From positions 992,001-1,056,000 of the forward strand of contig NZ_CP104398.1 in the NCBI RefSeq assembly GCF_025311495.1: a DNA stretch of 64,000 nucleotides. The letters are read 5' to 3'. The stretch's first letter is position 1. Each line of letters opens with the position of its first letter. The stretch is from Limosilactobacillus oris (lineage in GTDB: Bacteria > Bacillota > Bacilli > Lactobacillales > Lactobacillaceae). The translations under genes were made by a program, and so were the position numbers. The notes below the pieces were generated by a model, which was not told the origin of the DNA, made no database searches, and worked only from the letters and a program-made list of their open reading frames with translations. Below are positions 61,673-64,000 of this stretch, one piece after another.

Positions 61673-64000
61673 TTAGTTATGACGACGACGTTTAGTCATC
61701 CCAAGAGCACCAATCAATCCAGCTACACCGAGACCAATTAGTCCAGCTTCGTTGTGGTCACCTGTTTGAGGTAACTTACCATTGTTTAGGTCACTGCGCT
61801 TGAGCGTGGTGTTTTCACTTGAAATGGCGTTAGAAGCTTTGGTTAGCTGAGCGGCAGTTGTTGTCTTAACGATGTGACCGTTAATGACTTGGTATTCAGG
61901 CATGATTTGACCATTAGCATTAACAACTTGGCTGTTAATGACGTGAGTACCAGCTGGCAGACCTGGAACATTGGTAATGTCAGTTTGGGTCTGGTGCATT
62001 GCTGGGTTGTACTTAACGGTCAACTCAACTTGTTTGGTGATGGTTGAACCATCTGGGAAGGTGATTAGAACATTTTCGGTGTAGTCACCGGCATGTTGAG
62101 CGTCGTTGTTAGCCTTGGTTGGGTTTGCCCAGCTGATCTTGGTGCCTTCTGGTAAGACGTCACCAGGCATGGCAGCTAAGTTCATGAACATATTAGTGAT
62201 GGCACTGTTTTCACGGTGTGGTGCGAATTGGTTGTCAAGACTTAGACTTGGCAATTGATCGCCTTCGTTGATTGTGAAGTGATCCTGAGTGAGCTTGACT
62301 TGTGATCCGTATTGTTGAGCGTCACTGATTAAATGGGCAGCAGCGTCATCATAAGCATTCTTCTTGGCTTGGAAGTTAGCTTTAGCCTTGTCGAGTTGGT
62401 CGTGAGCCGCATTGGCGTTAGCCTTAGCTGTGTCAAGCTTAGTTTGGGCACTGTTAAGAACATCTTTAGCTTGCTTGAGCTGATCAGTCTTTTGGCTGAG
62501 CAAGTCGTCAGCAGCCTTGGCATTGTCCTGTGCCTGCTTGAGTAATGTCTGTGCGTTTTGTAAGTCATTAAGCTTTTGAGTCAACTTTTGAACGCTATCT
62601 TGCTTGGCCTTTAGATCAGTTTGGGCTTGCTTGAGGGCTGATTGGGCTTGGTCAAGTCGGTCTTGACTGTCCTTAACGGCTTGGTTAGCGGTGTCTAGCT
62701 TTTGTTGGTCTTGCGCTAATTTGTTCTGGGCGTCGTGAAGCGCTTGTTCCTTGACAGTCCGGTTTTGGCTGGCTTCTTGAGCCACCTTTTGGGCTTGGGT
62801 CAACTTTTGAGTGGCAGTTTGAACGTTATTTTGAGCTGTTTGGTAAGCCGATTGAGCGTTCTTTAATTCGTTCTTAGCGTTAGCTAACTTGTCTTGAGCA
62901 GCCTTTTCAGCTTTTTGAGTCTTTGTTAAGACCGCCTTAGCAGCGTTCAAGTTTTGAACAGTCGTGTCATGAGCGGACTTAGCATTATTTAATGCAGTCT
63001 TAGCCTGATCAAGGGCCGTTTGCGCTTGGCTGGTAGCTGTTTCTAAGTCAGTGAGATCTTGTGATGGTGTGGATGGGGTGTCAACTGTGTTGATGAATGA
63101 TAGTCCGCCACCGCCAGTAGTGCTTCCGGTTCCAACAAAGATTGTGTGATCTGTTTGGTCGGTTCCTAGAGTTAACGGATATGATGCGAAGTGGAGGTCT
63201 TTTCCTTGAATGACACCTTGTGCGTTGAATGGATCACCTGTTAACACAAGTGCGAGGTGGTATTCTTTAAAGTCACTTAGTCGTAAAGCGTGTGGTGTTC
63301 CGTTTCCGACAAGAGTGGTTTTGTATGGTTGGGATCCTACAAGGATGTCGTTGTTGTATCGACTGTATGTGTTGTTGAAGTCCATTGATAGTGTGTTCTT
63401 CATGGCTTCGATTCCAGCTAAATCAGTAGCAGCAATCCGACTCTTAAAGCCGAGAGCTTGGTGGACTGCATTCATCGCAGCGGCAATCAATTGGCTGGTT
63501 TCAGTGCCGATCCATTGCTGGTTAGTTACTGATTCGGTGGCAGCTTGTGCCATTGATTTGGCAACGTTTGTTTCGTTACTGAGAATGGTGCTGTTATCGC
63601 GAGCAGTTGGGCGGTAGTAAATCGTGATACCGTTCTTCATTGCGTTGAGATTGGCGTCACTGTGGTCACCGTTGCGCCATGCTTGGGCCGCTGTCTTGGC
63701 TGCGTTGGTAGCGGTAACGGTAATGCCTAATGATGCTGGGTCTGGCATATTTGCACTTTCATTAGCTTGTTTAGCAGCATTTAATTTATTTTGCGCATTA
63801 GTTAATGCCGTTTGCTTAGCGTTAACGTCGTTTTGTGCTTGGTCTAATGCCGTCTTGGCATTTTGTTCGCTTTCAGCCTTGCTGTTAACGTCAGCTTGGG
63901 CAGTCTTGACACTGTCTTGGGCTTGATTGACTTCACTTTGGGCTGTTTGAACGTCATCGTTCTTTTGACTGACGGCATCTTGAGCCGTCTTTTCGGCGTT
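61673..64000 (-). CDS. SEC10/PgrA-like LPXTG surface protein, paralogue 3 (partial)
   Basis: C-terminal part; the same frame is open to the window edge, so the methionine at 63748 is internal and the N-terminus lies outside. Before it runs coiled coil of the same kind (QNDVNAKQTALTNAQNKL). The globular domain (about 63750-63060) is different again (AAMNAVHQALGFKSRIAATD). It is followed by a long coiled coil, a QYGSQVKLTQDHFTINEGD domain matching the VYGDSVAIKDQ domain of the others, and LPQTG with a basic tail KRRRHN. It lacks the long Pro/Thr region of its paralogues. Confidence 0.88.
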   Translation of the reverse strand, partial: NAEKTAQDAVSQKNDDVQTAQSEVNQAQDSVKTAQADVNSKAESEQNAKTALDQAQNDVNAKQTALTNAQNKLNAAKQANESANMPDPASLGITVTATNAAKTAAQAWRNGDHSDANLNAMKNGITIYYRPTARDNSTILSNETNVAKSMAQAATESVTNQQWIGTETSQLIAAAMNAVHQALGFKSRIAATDLAGIEAMKNTLSMDFNNTYSRYNNDILVGSQPYKTTLVGNGTPHALRLSDFKEYHLALVLTGDPFNAQGVIQGKDLHFASYPLTLGTDQTDHTIFVGTGSTTGGGGLSFINTVDTPSTPSQDLTDLETATSQAQTALDQAKTALNNAKSAHDTTVQNLNAAKAVLTKTQKAEKAAQDKLANAKNELKNAQSAYQTAQNNVQTATQKLTQAQKVAQEASQNRTVKEQALHDAQNKLAQDQQKLDTANQAVKDSQDRLDQAQSALKQAQTDLKAKQDSVQKLTQKLNDLQNAQTLLKQAQDNAKAADDLLSQKTDQLKQAKDVLNSAQTKLDTAKANANAAHDQLDKAKANFQAKKNAYDDAAAHLISDAQQYGSQVKLTQDHFTINEGDQLPSLSLDNQFAPHRENSAITNMFMNLAAMPGDVLPEGTKISWANPTKANNDAQHAGDYTENVLITFPDGSTITKQVELTVKYNPAMHQTQTDITNVPGLPAGTHVINSQVVNANGQIMPEYQVINGHIVKTTTAAQLTKASNAISSENTTLKRSDLNNGKLPQTGDHNEAGLIGLGVAGLIGALGMTKRRRHN

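Noticed and set aside
63748-63750. Methionine 63748 as start of paralogue 3
   Set aside because: The frame is open with coiled-coil sequence upstream to the window edge, and there is no RBS or signal peptide at that Met.
54640-63926. Many long open frames antisense or out of frame to the surface protein genes
   Set aside because: They arise from the Ala/Gln/Asp/Lys-biased coiled-coil repeats (few stop codons in other frames) and have low-complexity, non-protein-like composition without ribosome sites.
1-64000. CRISPR array or prophage
   Set aside because: No regularly spaced repeats; no integrase, capsid, terminase or lysis genes were seen. The repeats present are dispersed and intergenic.

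Overview
The window comes from a low- to mid-GC, obligately heterofermentative lactic acid bacterium, most like a Limosilactobacillus (reuteri/fermentum/oris group). The grounds are the gene families seen: Weissella/Lactobacillus-type citrate lyase genes with CitI, malolactic enzyme with MleR, sucrose phosphorylase GtfA, an LPQTG-anchored SEC10/PgrA surface protein family, strong GGAGG ribosome binding sites and CcpA cre sites. I did not attempt a species call. There are no rRNA or complete tRNA genes, and no CRISPR array.

Layout. (1) 1-12 kb is a dicarboxylate/citrate block: citD', citC and citM (minus) with divergent citI; then an apparent operon fumC - fumarate reductase - malate dehydrogenase-like - CitT-type antiporter (minus); then malolactic enzyme mleS (minus) with divergent mleR. 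Together they can take citrate to oxaloacetate and then to pyruvate, or reductively to malate, fumarate and succinate, with succinate leaving in exchange for citrate, while mleS diverts malate to lactate. (2) 12-30.5 kb is mixed housekeeping and accessory genes: cyclophilin, a zinc alcohol dehydrogenase, two conserved unknowns, galM, a D,D-carboxypeptidase, a beta-lactamase-fold protein, an aldo/keto reductase, an MFS permease with sucrose phosphorylase, a DyP peroxidase, an ABC-F ribosomal protection protein behind an attenuator-like leader, an esterase and a YeiH-type exporter. (3) 30.6-39.4 kb holds recQ, a membrane-anchored methyltransferase, ktrAB, a HerA-like ATPase, a GNAT and a fused amino-acid ABC transporter with no ATPase gene beside it. 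(4) 39.4-42.2 kb has no intact gene and reads as decayed coding DNA. (5) 42.3-54.1 kb holds a lipoprotein, EF-P, an HTH gene with a frameshifted DUF3278 partner, a zinc dehydrogenase, an LDH2-family oxidoreductase under a T-box (specifier probably Met), a pentitol-type catabolic cluster (GPH permease, ROK regulator, SDR, FGGY kinase; two cre sites), a GRP sugar permease and a 37-residue small gene. (6) 54.2-64 kb has an IS30 remnant fused to the tail of a lost LPXTG protein, then three tandem SEC10/PgrA-like surface proteins, the last running off the window.

Signals most worth a second look: the T-box in front of an LDH2-family oxidoreductase; a 49-nt tRNA-like fold without an anticodon arm in the leader of a surface protein; an intergenic repeat family whose hairpin stems change in a compensating way between copies; the ABC-F leader; the Gln-to-Arg specificity change in the 'lactate dehydrogenase' of the citrate/succinate operon; and a 4-bp tandem duplication that breaks DUF3278.
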